DNA of 6,660 nucleotides from a bacterium (GTDB taxonomy: Bacteria; KSB1; UBA2214): contig JAKQKF010000551.1 of NCBI GenBank assembly GCA_029560815.1, forward strand, positions 1 to 6,660, written 5' to 3'. This document shows, one piece after another, positions 1 to 6,660 of this stretch. The notes under the pieces were generated by a model. It ran no database searches and was not told where the DNA came from. It saw nothing but the letters and a program-made list of their open reading frames with translations. The translations under genes and the position numbers were made by a program. Every line of letters begins with the position of its first letter. The stretch's first letter is position 1.

Positions 1-739
1 GGGCCTTGACGAACCCGTCCATTTTTTTCAGCTGGCCGGGTTCCGGGCTGCCGAGGATCGAGATATGGATCCGGTCGGACGGCAGCAGAGCGGCCAGTTC
101 CAAAAGGGCTCCGGGATCATCCTCCGGCCGGCAGCGCAGCAGCAGCACGACCTTTCCTGCCGCCAGCCGCCGATTGACGGCCTGGGGCATGGTTGCAGCT
201 TTTGCGAGGTCTAGTGACCAGATTGCCCGCCCTCTCCATAGATCGAGAAGTTCGCCTGCGCGGCTGGTGTCTGCGAGATCGATATGCAGGAGCATCGAGG
301 CGGACCCGGCGGCGCGGAGGAGTTCCCTGCCGGCGGCGCCAATCCCGCCCTCCGCAAAAACCGGATCCCGGGGCGAGTCGATGGCCAGAATATTGAGACC
401 GAGCCGGCCGAGCTGGCGTGCGACTGAAGCCTCGCCATGCAGGAGATGGGTGCCCCGGAGAAAGACAGCTGCGGTCAGTTTTCCCTGGCCGGCGGCCCGG
501 TCGACAGAGCCGCTGTTTTCGTAGCGGGTGAGGTGCACGGGATGGGCGGCGATCCACTGCTCGAGGCTGTCGAGGCGGCTGAAGAGCTGCGCGGTCTGTT
601 CCGTTTGCGCGTTTAGAGGCAGAGCGGTGAAATTGATGCCGACATCGTGGGCGGCGGCGACAGCCATCGCCAGATCGCCCTGCAGCGCAACGGCACTGCC
701 GCAGAGATCGAGCTGATCGCCGTGGCGGACAAAAAAGCG
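1..739 (-). other. Degenerate M19 (membrane dipeptidase-like) domain at the C-terminus of the M28 peptidase
   Basis: From residue about 498 the protein follows, from memory, the layout of renal/membrane dipeptidases. HGD (503-505) sits where M19 has HxD. NFTALPL (533-539) matches the strand after the first helices. A helix with SRLDSLEQWIAAHP (551-564) leads to GQGKLTAAVFLRGTH (581-595), where M19 has GKxAxLxGxEGGH, so the bridging Glu is replaced by R592. ARQLGRLGLNILAIDSP then matches LxxLYxLGxRYLTLTH, and GAAGRELLRAAGSASMLLHIDLA matches GxxxVxxxNRLGxxIDLAH. IWSLD (670-674) replaces the xxSHS motif. The two active-site histidines and the bridging Glu are therefore absent or displaced. I infer a non-catalytic, structural or binding domain. 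The domain continues past the edge, so its final part cannot be judged. Confidence 0.6.
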
Positions 740-2230
740 GCCCTGGCCGGCATCGTCGAGGGTGAGAGGTTCAGCGTGGTCTGCAAGGGCCCGGATCAGC
801 ACCGCCGCACGGTCGCCGACGCTTTGCAGCGAAGCGACATTCAGAGTGTGCGGCTGATCCTCGATCTGATGGTAGAAGGGATGGCCGCCGGTGGAGCTGA
901 AATAGAAGGCGGGGATCCCCTGCTCGATGAAATGGAAATGGTCGGAGCCGGAGCCGCCCCAGCCGCGGCCGAAGCTGGTTTTGGCGAGCACAGAATCGCT
1001 CCATGAGGCGACCAGCGTGCGCACCACCTCCGGGAAATAGTTCCGTCCGCCCAGACGCGCACCGCCGTCGCCGGTCCCCTCCATATCAAAATTGAACATC
1101 GCGGCGATTCGTTCGGCCGGGACCGGCGGGTGATGGGCAAAATGCTTCGAACCGCGCAGCCCCTGTTCCTCTCCGCCGAAAGTGACAAAGAGGAGCGAAC
1201 GCTTCGGCCGATCCGGCAGGGCGGCGAAATGGCGCGCCAGTTCCATGACCACCGCCGTGCCCGAAGCGTTATCGTCCGCACCGGGATAGAGGTGACCATC
1301 CTTGCCGAGGCCGTTGTGGTCCATATGGCCGCCGATGACCAGATACTCCTCGCGCAGCAGGGGATCCGAGCCGGGGAGCAGGGCGACCACATTCTCGCCC
1401 CGCCCCGGTTCGATCCGCCGCATCCGCACCTGCAGCTGGAGCGTGCGGGCAAGAAGCACAGATCCGGTTTTATGGGGCAGATCGCGCAGGATGAGATCGA
1501 GATCCTGGAAGGTGCCGTGAAAGAGGTCCCGCACCATTTTTTTCGAGACGTTCAAGGCCGGCAGTGCAGGATGGTACCCCTCCTCATGGATGGTGCCGCC
1601 GCGCACAGGCCAATCGCCGCGGTCGAGCATCAACAGCCCCGCAGCGCCGTGGGCGGCGGCCGTGCGCATCTTGTAATCGCGCTCGGTGGCAAACTCCCAA
1701 TCCTGATCGCCGGCCGGCACTCCGCGATAGATGAGAACGATCTTGCCGGCGGCGTCGACGCCGGCGTAATCATCCCGGCCCATGGCTGGTTCACTGATGC
1801 CAAAGCCGGCGAAGAGAACCTCAGCTGTCACCTTGCCCGAGCCGGAGTTCATATAAACGGTGAAATCGTTGCCCTCCTGGTACTCGACCGGGCCGAAAGC
1901 GCCATTCTTCAGCGTCAGCTTAGCCCGCTCCAGTTGTTCGCTCACGATCATCGGATAGACCTGCAGCCAGCCGCGGTCGTCGCCCGCCGGGGTCAGCCCC
2001 CAGCTTTCAAAGCGCCCGCCGATCCACTCGGCCGCCAGGGTGGCGCCGGGATGGCCGGTGAAGCGGCCTGCGTATTCGGGTTTACACAACTCCTCGACGT
2101 AGGCGAGGGCCTTTGCGCCGGAGAACCCCTGCTGTTGGGAATCCGGGCTGGAAGCAGCCCCGGCCGTCAGCGTCGCAAAGAGAATTAAAAAGATTAAAGA
2201 CAGCAAATACAATGATCCGGATCTTTTCAT
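1..2230 (-). CDS. Secreted M28-family zinc aminopeptidase with PA domain and C-terminal M19-like domain (partial, runs off left edge)
   Basis: The frame opens with ATG at 2230 and stays open for 743 codons to the window edge, so the C-terminus is missing. A lysine/arginine start and hydrophobic core (residues 1-24, ending near AGA/A) form a signal peptide, so the enzyme acts outside the cytoplasm. Residues about 135-255 resemble a PA domain inserted in M28 peptidases (DDYAGVD, GKIVLIYRG, AAAHGAAGLLML). The catalytic domain (about 278-485) shows the di-zinc set: H302 in GGHMDH, D320 in GADDNASG, catalytic base E354 and ligand E355 in GGEEQGL, D382 in FNFDMEG, and H454 in FYHQIED. It should remove N-terminal residues from peptides. 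Residues about 498-743 resemble an M19 dipeptidase domain (separate entry). The start is 2 nt after the purC stop, with AGGGA 9 nt upstream, implying coupled translation. Catalytic assignment is firm; substrate is unknown. Confidence 0.93.
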   Translation of the reverse strand, partial: MKRSGSLYLLSLIFLILFATLTAGAASSPDSQQQGFSGAKALAYVEELCKPEYAGRFTGHPGATLAAEWIGGRFESWGLTPAGDDRGWLQVYPMIVSEQLERAKLTLKNGAFGPVEYQEGNDFTVYMNSGSGKVTAEVLFAGFGISEPAMGRDDYAGVDAAGKIVLIYRGVPAGDQDWEFATERDYKMRTAAAHGAAGLLMLDRGDWPVRGGTIHEEGYHPALPALNVSKKMVRDLFHGTFQDLDLILRDLPHKTGSVLLARTLQLQVRMRRIEPGRGENVVALLPGSDPLLREEYLVIGGHMDHNGLGKDGHLYPGADDNASGTAVVMELARHFAALPDRPKRSLLFVTFGGEEQGLRGSKHFAHHPPVPAERIAAMFNFDMEGTGDGGARLGGRNYFPEVVRTLVASWSDSVLAKTSFGRGWGGSGSDHFHFIEQGIPAFYFSSTGGHPFYHQIEDQPHTLNVASLQSVGDRAAVLIRALADHAEPLTLDDAGQGRFFVRHGDQLDLCGSAVALQGDLAMAVAAAHDVGINFTALPLNAQTEQTAQLFSRLDSLEQWIAAHPVHLTRYENSGSVDRAAGQGKLTAAVFLRGTHLLHGEASVARQLGRLGLNILAIDSPRDPVFAEGGIGAAGRELLRAAGSASMLLHIDLADTSRAGELLDLWRGRAIWSLDLAKAATMPQAVNRRLAAGKVVLLLRCRPEDDPGALLELAALLPSDRIHISILGSPEPGQLKKMDGFVKA

Positions 2231-2232
2231 AG

Positions 2233-3024
2233 TTATATTTCCCTGAAATGGGCGGTGACGGCGGCAATTTGCTGGAATTTGGCCAGGACCTTGTCGGTGG
2301 ATCCGCCCATGCGGTAAGTGTCCTTGTCCAGCCGGCCCGCCGGGTCGAGTTCGGAGAGGAGGTTGTCGCGGCCGAGATCGGGATTTTCTTTGGCGTAAGG
2401 CCAGAGACGGAATGAGCCGCCGGTGATCTCGTCGATGAGGTGGACCACGCCGTCGATCAATCCATATTCGAGTTTGAAATCGACGAGCTGGATTTTGAAA
2501 TGGGCGAAAGCGCGCTCGAGATGGGCGAAAACCTCGGCATTGATCTCCTGCATCTGCCGGTACTCCGTGGCCCCCTTGGTGTTGATGATATAGTCGATGT
2601 AGCCCTGGTCGAGCATGGGGTCATGGAGGGGGTCATCCTTGTAGTGGAACTGGGTGACGACCGGATCGAAGCGGGTTCCCTCCGGGATCTTGCCCCAGTG
2701 GACGATCGAGCCGGCGGCGACGCGGCGGCTCACCACCTCGAGATTGATCTTAAAGTCGAGTTTCCTGACCAGGGCCACCTTTTCGGCCGGGGTGGCAATA
2801 TAGTGGGTGCGCACGCCGCAGCGGTTGAGGTACTCAAAGATGTCGCGGTTGGTCTGCCAGTCGGTGAAAGCCTTGCCCGCGATGATGTCATGTTTGACGC
2901 CGTCGCCGGCAGTGATGTCATCCTTGAAGAGCATATAGACGCATCTGGGGTCATCGGGATGGGCATAGATGACCTTGGTCTTGCCCTCGTTGATTTTTTC
3001 AAGACGCGAAAAGTCGATAGCCAT
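2233..3024 (-). CDS. purC: Phosphoribosylaminoimidazole-succinocarboxamide (SAICAR) synthetase
   Basis: This cytoplasmic enzyme ligates aspartate to CAIR using ATP in de novo purine synthesis. Family landmarks run in order through the 263 residues: the ATP-binding GKTKVIY (14-20), FKDDITAGDG (33-42), EVVSRRVAAGS (96-106), KDDPLHDPM (129-137), LVDFKLEYG (180-188) and LDKDTYR (232-238). The ATG at 3024 is chosen over GTG at 3030 because AGGAG (3034-3030) overlaps the GTG but lies 5 nt before the ATG. E. coli PurC is 237 residues. The extra length here is mainly an insertion of about 16 residues after RLW (206-208), and the usual DExxPDxxRLW reads DEITGGSFRLW (198-208). The gene lies 30 nt after the hexosaminidase gene and 2 nt before the peptidase gene, an unusual setting for a purine gene. 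Identity is secure; whether kinetics are normal is unknown. Confidence 0.96.
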   Translation of the reverse strand: MAIDFSRLEKINEGKTKVIYAHPDDPRCVYMLFKDDITAGDGVKHDIIAGKAFTDWQTNRDIFEYLNRCGVRTHYIATPAEKVALVRKLDFKINLEVVSRRVAAGSIVHWGKIPEGTRFDPVVTQFHYKDDPLHDPMLDQGYIDYIINTKGATEYRQMQEINAEVFAHLERAFAHFKIQLVDFKLEYGLIDGVVHLIDEITGGSFRLWPYAKENPDLGRDNLLSELDPAGRLDKDTYRMGGSTDKVLAKFQQIAAVTAHFREI

Positions 3025-3029
3025 AGTCA

Positions 3030-3034
3030 CTCCT
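3030..3034 (-). promoter_or_regulatory. Ribosome-binding site that sets the purC start
   Basis: AGGAG on the minus strand is followed by a 5-nt spacer (TGACT) and ATG at 3024. The in-frame GTG at 3030 begins on the last G of this element, so it cannot use it; this favours the shorter protein. Confidence 0.75.
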
Positions 3035-3054
3035 GTCGAGATGAGACCACTATT

Positions 3055-5082
3055 TTACTGGGCGGCCAGAATCAGCCGGGCGATGGGGTCCACCACCACC
3101 AACTCGGCTTGGCCGCGCGGTTTTTTCGCCCGTTCGATATGCTCCTTTTGCAGCGCTCCCCAGTCACTGCCAAGCTTTCTCCCCTCCTGGATGGCCTCGG
3201 CAGCCTGCAACCCGGCCGCGGCCAGATCGGCCAGATCCTGCGAAAGCGACTCCATCTCGCGGATGGCCGGGGCCTTGGCCATGGTCTGCAGCAGGCGAGC
3301 GTGATTTTCCTGCCAGAGGGCGAGCTGATTCATGATTTCGCCGCCCTCCTGGCCGGAGCGCGACTCAAGAAAGGCCTCGACCTTGCGGGCGAAGCTGCGC
3401 GCGGTCATCGACTCCGGCCGTGCCGCATCGACGACGCGGGTGTAGGGCGAATAGGAGTAATAGGTCACCCCCTGGCTGTGACGTTTGTAGATCTTGAGCG
3501 GTTCGACCACATCGGCGAGCACGCGCAGGGCTGTGGTCTCCTGCTGGTTGGCCAGCCGGCGCAGCATCATCTCATAGTTTTTGATATGGTTAAGGTCTAG
3601 TTCCTCGAGTTGGCGGCTGATCACCTCCATGCGCCGGTACATATCGTCCACGTCGCGCACGGAAACAGGCGACCAGAGCCGCTCGGCGATCACGGCCGTA
3701 CGCGGCCAGATGCGCGAATCGATGGTCTCGGGAGTGACCAGCTCCGCCCAGCTGGTGGCCTCGCCACCGAGGATGCGCGCCTGTTCTTCGGGCGTCAGCT
3801 GCGCGTCCGCTCGCACCGGATCGACGAGATAGTGATACGAGGCGGGCTGGATGAGATCGATATAGTAGCCGTTGGAAAGAATGCCCATATAGCCACGCCG
3901 GGCAGCCTGAACAAGTGAATCAGGCCCTCGCCAGGAATGAATGACGATGTCTTTAGGCATGGAAGGATGCAAAATCTCATCCCAGCCGATCATCCGCTTG
4001 CCATGTTTGGTCAGGATTTTGAGCAGCCGGCTGTTGAAATAGGCCTGCAGGGCATGATTGTCCTTGATCCCTTTCTTCTTCATCCAGGCCTGGATAGCGG
4101 GATTGGCGTTCCACTGCTTGCCGTTATTCTCATCACCGCCGATGTGCAGGTAGGGATCCGGGAAAAGAGCGGCCATCTCGCCGAGAAATCCGTCCAGCAG
4201 CTGGTAGGTGCTCTCCCGGGTCGGATCCATGGTCGGGTCCATAACCCCCCAGCGCCGTTCGATGGTGTACGGTCCGGGGGCGCTGGCCAGTTCGGGATGG
4301 CCGACGAACCAGGAAGTGGTATGGCCGGGCATGTCGAACTCGGGGATGACGCGGATGCCGCGGGCATTGGCATAAGCGATGATCGTTTTGATCTCCGTCT
4401 GGGTGAAATAAAAGCCGTCGGAGCCCATCTGATGGAGTTTGGGGTAGAGCTTGCTTTCAATGCGGAAGCCCTGATCCTCAGAGAGGTGGAGATGGAGGAC
4501 GTTCATCTTGACGGCGGCCATGCCATCGAGGTTGCGCTTGATCACCTTCATCGGCATCCAGTGGCGGCAGACATCGATCATCAGCCCTCGCCAGGGGAAG
4601 CGCGGCTTGTCCTGGATGGAGAGGGCGGGGAAATAAAAGCCCTTCTCATCTGCCTGCAGCAGTTGAAGAAGGGTCTCGAGGCCGCGCAGGCCGCCGATAT
4701 CGGTGACACAGCGCAGTCCGATTCCGGCCGGGCTGACCGTCAGCTCGTAGGATTCGTCCTCGCCGAGGGCGACCACACCGGCCCGCTGGCAGGAGATCAG
4801 CATGGCGGGATTTTCGACGGTTTTGCCGGGAGTAATGACATCCTGGGTCATGAAGAGCCCGGTGCGGCCGCTGAGGCGGCGCAGCATGCGGGTCACTGCG
4901 GCATAAAGGCGCGGATCGGCCTGGCCGTTGACCGCCACGGTGAAGGAGGCGTCGAGGCGGTATTGCCCCTCGGCCATGGTCATTTTTTCCGGCACCGGCA
5001 TGAGGGCGAGAGGCTCAGCCGCCGTGAGCAGGGCCGGCAGAGTGACGGCCAGGAAAAGAATAAGGAGCATGCACTTTTTCAT
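3055..5082 (-). CDS. Secreted GH20 beta-N-acetylhexosaminidase
   Basis: The product (675 residues from ATG 5082) should release terminal N-acetyl-glucosamine or -galactosamine from glycans by substrate-assisted catalysis. A signal peptide spans about residues 1-21 (MKKC start, leucine-rich core, cleavage near LTA/A); the early cysteine is not in a lipobox, so this is not an obvious lipoprotein. An N-terminal GH20b-type alpha/beta domain (about 26-155) precedes the catalytic barrel (about 162-472). The barrel shows FPWRGLMID with the sugar-binding Arg at 165, LHLHLSEDQGFR (196-207), PEFDMPGH (247-254), the catalytic pair D317-E318 in HIGGDE, GGEATSWAE (439-447) and AERLWSP (466-472). The helical tail contains VDAARPES (551-558), as in many bacterial GH20 proteins. 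It starts 15 nt after the transporter stop. Family is certain; the natural substrate (chitin oligomers, glycoproteins or peptidoglycan fragments) is not shown. Confidence 0.95.
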   Translation of the reverse strand: MKKCMLLILFLAVTLPALLTAAEPLALMPVPEKMTMAEGQYRLDASFTVAVNGQADPRLYAAVTRMLRRLSGRTGLFMTQDVITPGKTVENPAMLISCQRAGVVALGEDESYELTVSPAGIGLRCVTDIGGLRGLETLLQLLQADEKGFYFPALSIQDKPRFPWRGLMIDVCRHWMPMKVIKRNLDGMAAVKMNVLHLHLSEDQGFRIESKLYPKLHQMGSDGFYFTQTEIKTIIAYANARGIRVIPEFDMPGHTTSWFVGHPELASAPGPYTIERRWGVMDPTMDPTRESTYQLLDGFLGEMAALFPDPYLHIGGDENNGKQWNANPAIQAWMKKKGIKDNHALQAYFNSRLLKILTKHGKRMIGWDEILHPSMPKDIVIHSWRGPDSLVQAARRGYMGILSNGYYIDLIQPASYHYLVDPVRADAQLTPEEQARILGGEATSWAELVTPETIDSRIWPRTAVIAERLWSPVSVRDVDDMYRRMEVISRQLEELDLNHIKNYEMMLRRLANQQETTALRVLADVVEPLKIYKRHSQGVTYYSYSPYTRVVDAARPESMTARSFARKVEAFLESRSGQEGGEIMNQLALWQENHARLLQTMAKAPAIREMESLSQDLADLAAAGLQAAEAIQEGRKLGSDWGALQKEHIERAKKPRGQAELVVVDPIARLILAAQ

Positions 5083-5088
5083 GATCAT

Positions 5089-5092
5089 CCTC
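5089..5092 (-). promoter_or_regulatory. Ribosome-binding site that sets the hexosaminidase start
   Basis: GAGG on the minus strand abuts the upstream in-frame ATG at 5088 with no spacer, but lies 6 nt before the ATG at 5082. The second ATG is therefore the better start and gives a signal peptide beginning MKKC. Confidence 0.65.
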
Positions 5093-5097
5093 GAGAT

Positions 5098-6429
5098 TTA
5101 TTTTTTGACAAGAAAGCGGTCATAGAGCCAGAGTCCTGTCATCGAGAGCACCCCCATAGCGGCGACCAGGATCCACATCAGGGGCGCGTGCGTGGGGAGC
5201 CCCTGGGCGGTGGGATTTTTAATCAGCGTCTCGAACATGATGCCGCCGATGGGAGCGCCGACGATAGTGCCCAGGGCCATCGGCAGATTGGCGTAGCCGA
5301 GATAGAGCCCCTCCTGCCCTTTGGGCGCGATGGCGCCGATATACTGATAGATGCGCGGTGAGGCGAACATTTCGCCGATCGCCATCGAGGCGATCGAAAC
5401 GAGGATAAAGATGCCGGCCAGAGGCATGGCGAAGGCGCCGAAGGAGATATTCTGCAGAGCGCCGCCGTTGACGAGGCTGGGGATGATGTTGAGCAGCATG
5501 CCCACCACAGTGACGCCCACACCGGCCATGATCGACTTGAGCGGCGACCACCCTTTAGAGAAACGGGTGATCAGGAGCTGAAAGCAGACGATCATCACCG
5601 GATTCATCAGGGTGTAAAGTTCGACCGGAGCATCCTTGTCCACAAAGCGCAGATAGAGGGGGATGAGATTGTAGATCTGGACGTAGATGAACCAGAAAAA
5701 GCTGATCACCACCAGAAAGAAGACGAAGCGCAGATTGCCCAGCACCATGAACATCCCCTTGAGAGCCTGGCCGATCGTACGCGGCTTTTGCAGAGCTCCC
5801 GCCGAGAGCGGCTGCTGATATTGGGGCTCGCGGTAAACAAAGAGGACCACGAGCAGTCCGATGAAAGCGAAGAGGGTGGCGACATAGCTGAAAATGGCCG
5901 GGATGCCGTAATGGGTGCGCACAAAATAGGAGACGGTGCGGCCGAACATCGAGCCGATGTTGATCACCATGTAAAAGATGGCGAAACCAAGGGTGGTGTT
6001 GACCCCGGCGGTCTTTTGCACTGTGCCGGAGATGCAGGGCTTGACCACGCTGCCCCCGATGCCGATGAGGAGGATGCCGAAGACGACCGGGATGGTGTAA
6101 TCGATGTGCCCCGCCGTATGGCCGAGCAGGGCCGGCCAGAACTGCTGCAGGGTACCCATGGTCAGGTAGCCGAGGGTGATAAGCACAAAGGCGAACACCA
6201 GAGAACGCTTGAAACCGAAACGGTCGGCGAGGGTGCCGCTGAGGATGGGCAGAAAGTAGACCAGCCCCCAGAGCAGCGTCCCGTTGAGGAAGGTGGCCTT
6301 GGTCGGGGCCATGCCCAGGGTCTCGTTGAGATAGATGACGACGAACGAAGCGATGGCGTAATAGGCCCCGCGCTCGAAGAGTTCGATGGTGTTGGCCGTC
6401 CAGAAGGTCTGCGGGAATTTGGTCTTCAT
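5098..6429 (-). CDS. POT/PTR2-family proton-coupled peptide transporter homologue
   Basis: This inner-membrane major-facilitator protein (443 residues) carries POT hallmarks. E16-x-x-E19-R20 with YY at 23-24 is the ExxERxxYY motif of helix 1 that couples protons. DRFGFKR (69-75) is the loop 2-3 motif. K130-P131 in GIGGSVVKP matches the helix-4 lysine, and FYMVINIGS (152-160) is the PTR2 signature. IGEMFASP (351-358) matches the helix-10 region with its conserved Glu (353). By hydropathy I count about 12 membrane segments. The stretch between helices 6 and 7 (about 200-234) is too short and polar for the extra HA/HB helix pair usual in bacterial POTs, which fits the compact size. ATG 6429 has AGGAG 4 nt upstream. 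Di- or tripeptides are the default substrate; the neighbouring hexosaminidase makes amino-sugar peptides or muropeptides possible, but that is inference. Confidence 0.9.
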   Translation of the reverse strand: MKTKFPQTFWTANTIELFERGAYYAIASFVVIYLNETLGMAPTKATFLNGTLLWGLVYFLPILSGTLADRFGFKRSLVFAFVLITLGYLTMGTLQQFWPALLGHTAGHIDYTIPVVFGILLIGIGGSVVKPCISGTVQKTAGVNTTLGFAIFYMVINIGSMFGRTVSYFVRTHYGIPAIFSYVATLFAFIGLLVVLFVYREPQYQQPLSAGALQKPRTIGQALKGMFMVLGNLRFVFFLVVISFFWFIYVQIYNLIPLYLRFVDKDAPVELYTLMNPVMIVCFQLLITRFSKGWSPLKSIMAGVGVTVVGMLLNIIPSLVNGGALQNISFGAFAMPLAGIFILVSIASMAIGEMFASPRIYQYIGAIAPKGQEGLYLGYANLPMALGTIVGAPIGGIMFETLIKNPTAQGLPTHAPLMWILVAAMGVLSMTGLWLYDRFLVKK

Positions 6430-6441
6430 AGGGCTCCTGAG

Positions 6442-6647
6442 TTAGGGGATGACCTGCCATTGATTAAGAATCTCGTCCACCAGGGGCTTTAACAAGCTTC
6501 TTCCCCGGCCGGGCTTGCGCCCAGCCCGGTGATGCTGTTGCCCAGGGTGACGACCACATTCCCATCCTGCGGGAGCAGAACCTGCCCGGTGAGGAGGGTC
6601 GCGCCGAGCAGGAGGAACAGCCAAATCAGCATATTTCTGCAGCGCAT
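6442..6647 (-). pseudogene. Remnant of a secreted SGNH/GDSL-type hydrolase (frameshifted, 3' truncated)
   Basis: ATG at 6647, preceded by GAGAG 5 nt upstream, opens a 52-codon frame ending in TAA at 6491-6489. It encodes a signal-peptide-like stretch (MLIWLFLLLGATLL) and then VVVTLGNSITGLGASPAGEEA. This resembles the first block of SGNH hydrolases, with GNSIT holding the nucleophilic Ser and GxSPxxx following as in TesA-like esterases. The homologous reading continues in another minus-strand frame as LLKPLVDEILNQWQVIP and stops with TAA at 6444-6442. This matches the helix and the 'xVxN' strand after block I. Joining them needs one extra base near 6490-6500, so a 1-nt loss is the simplest cause. 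The rest of an SGNH protein (over 120 residues, with the Gly, Asn and Asp-x-x-His blocks) is absent; the transporter's ribosome-binding site follows at once. Alternatively the 52-codon frame is a short secreted peptide. Confidence 0.55.
6509..6529. repeat. Short perfect inverted repeat inside the SGNH remnant
   Basis: CCGGGCT (6509-6515) and AGCCCGG (6523-6529) form a perfect 7-bp stem with a 7-nt loop. No T-tract follows on either strand, so it does not look like an intrinsic terminator. It may just reflect GC-rich coding sequence in the Gly-Leu-Gly-Ala-Ser-Pro segment. Since that segment is decaying, a role as a 5' RNA structure ahead of the transporter gene is possible but unsupported. Confidence 0.3.
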
Positions 6648-6660
6648 CTGTTCTCTCTTT

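Larger units (their letters stand above)
1..6429 (-). other. Putative operon: POT transporter - GH20 hexosaminidase - purC - M28 peptidase
   Basis: Four intact same-strand genes are separated by 15, 30 and 2 nt, each with its own ribosome-binding site and with no terminator-like hairpin between them. The peptidase start is so close to the purC stop that translational coupling is likely. Three members fit extracellular breakdown and import of amino-sugar and peptide material; purC is metabolically unrelated. The promoter is not in view and should lie upstream of the SGNH remnant, beyond 6660. Co-transcription is inferred from layout only. Confidence 0.65.

Noticed and set aside
841..1452. Minus-strand open frame of 203 codons
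   Set aside because: It overlaps the M28 gene out of frame and is Arg/Ser/Pro-rich without motifs; the M28 frame explains this region.
1130..2188. Plus-strand open frame of 352 codons
   Set aside because: It is antisense to the M28 catalytic and PA domains, whose frame is continuous and has all zinc ligands.
3025..3030. GTG start for purC at 3030
   Set aside because: The ribosome-binding AGGAG overlaps this GTG, leaving no spacer; ATG at 3024 has a proper 5-nt spacer.
2440..3600. Plus-strand open frame of 386 codons
   Set aside because: It is antisense to purC and the hexosaminidase tail, spans their intergenic gap and shows no domain; a composition-driven shadow.
3937..5361. Plus-strand open frame of 474 codons
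   Set aside because: It lies antisense to the hexosaminidase and the transporter's 3' end. Its translation is rich in Gly, Asp, His and Ala with no recognisable domain, as expected from the complement of GC-rich codons. The minus-strand frames carry clear catalytic motifs.
5555..6460. Minus-strand open frame of 301 codons overlapping the transporter
   Set aside because: It is His/Arg/Pro-rich and lacks membrane segments, whereas the overlapping transporter frame is hydrophobic and carries POT motifs.
6509..6529. Inverted repeat as a transcription terminator
   Set aside because: No T-tract follows the stem in either direction and the stem is only 7 bp.

Overview
The window is a GC-rich (about 58-60% by eye) bacterial segment in which every supportable gene lies on the minus strand, packed head to tail. 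Read in the direction of transcription (from 6660 down to 1) it holds: the broken 5' remnant of a secreted SGNH/GDSL-type hydrolase (6647-6442); a proton-dependent oligopeptide transporter (POT/PTR2) homologue (6429-5098); a secreted GH20 beta-N-acetylhexosaminidase (5082-3055); purC, SAICAR synthetase (3024-2233); and a secreted M28 zinc aminopeptidase that starts 2 nt after the purC stop and runs open off the left edge (2230-1, 743 codons visible). The left third can look empty of genes because this last frame has no stop inside the window, yet it is a continuous, well-conserved coding frame.

Gaps are 12, 15, 30 and 2 nt. Each downstream start has a purine-rich ribosome-binding site inside or next to the preceding gene's end, and I see no terminator hairpin with a T-tract between genes. 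The set therefore looks like one transcription unit. The promoter is not visible and probably lies beyond 6660.

Functionally, the exported enzymes (hexosaminidase, M28 peptidase) and the POT permease suggest scavenging of amino-sugar-containing glycans, glycoproteins or peptidoglycan debris: sugars and peptides are trimmed outside the cytoplasm and small products imported. purC, a cytoplasmic de novo purine enzyme, is the odd member, although its tight coupling to the peptidase gene is clear. The organism looks like a heterotrophic bacterium, probably Gram-negative. I cannot place it in a phylum from this sequence alone.

The best leads are: (1) the M28 peptidase carries a C-terminal domain that reads like a degenerate membrane dipeptidase (M19) fold with most metal-binding residues replaced; (2) the SGNH-hydrolase fossil with a frameshift and 3' truncation immediately upstream of the transporter; (3) a PurC variant with an altered active-site signature and an insertion of about 16 residues. 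I found no RNA genes, CRISPR array, insertion sequence or clearly new multi-gene system.
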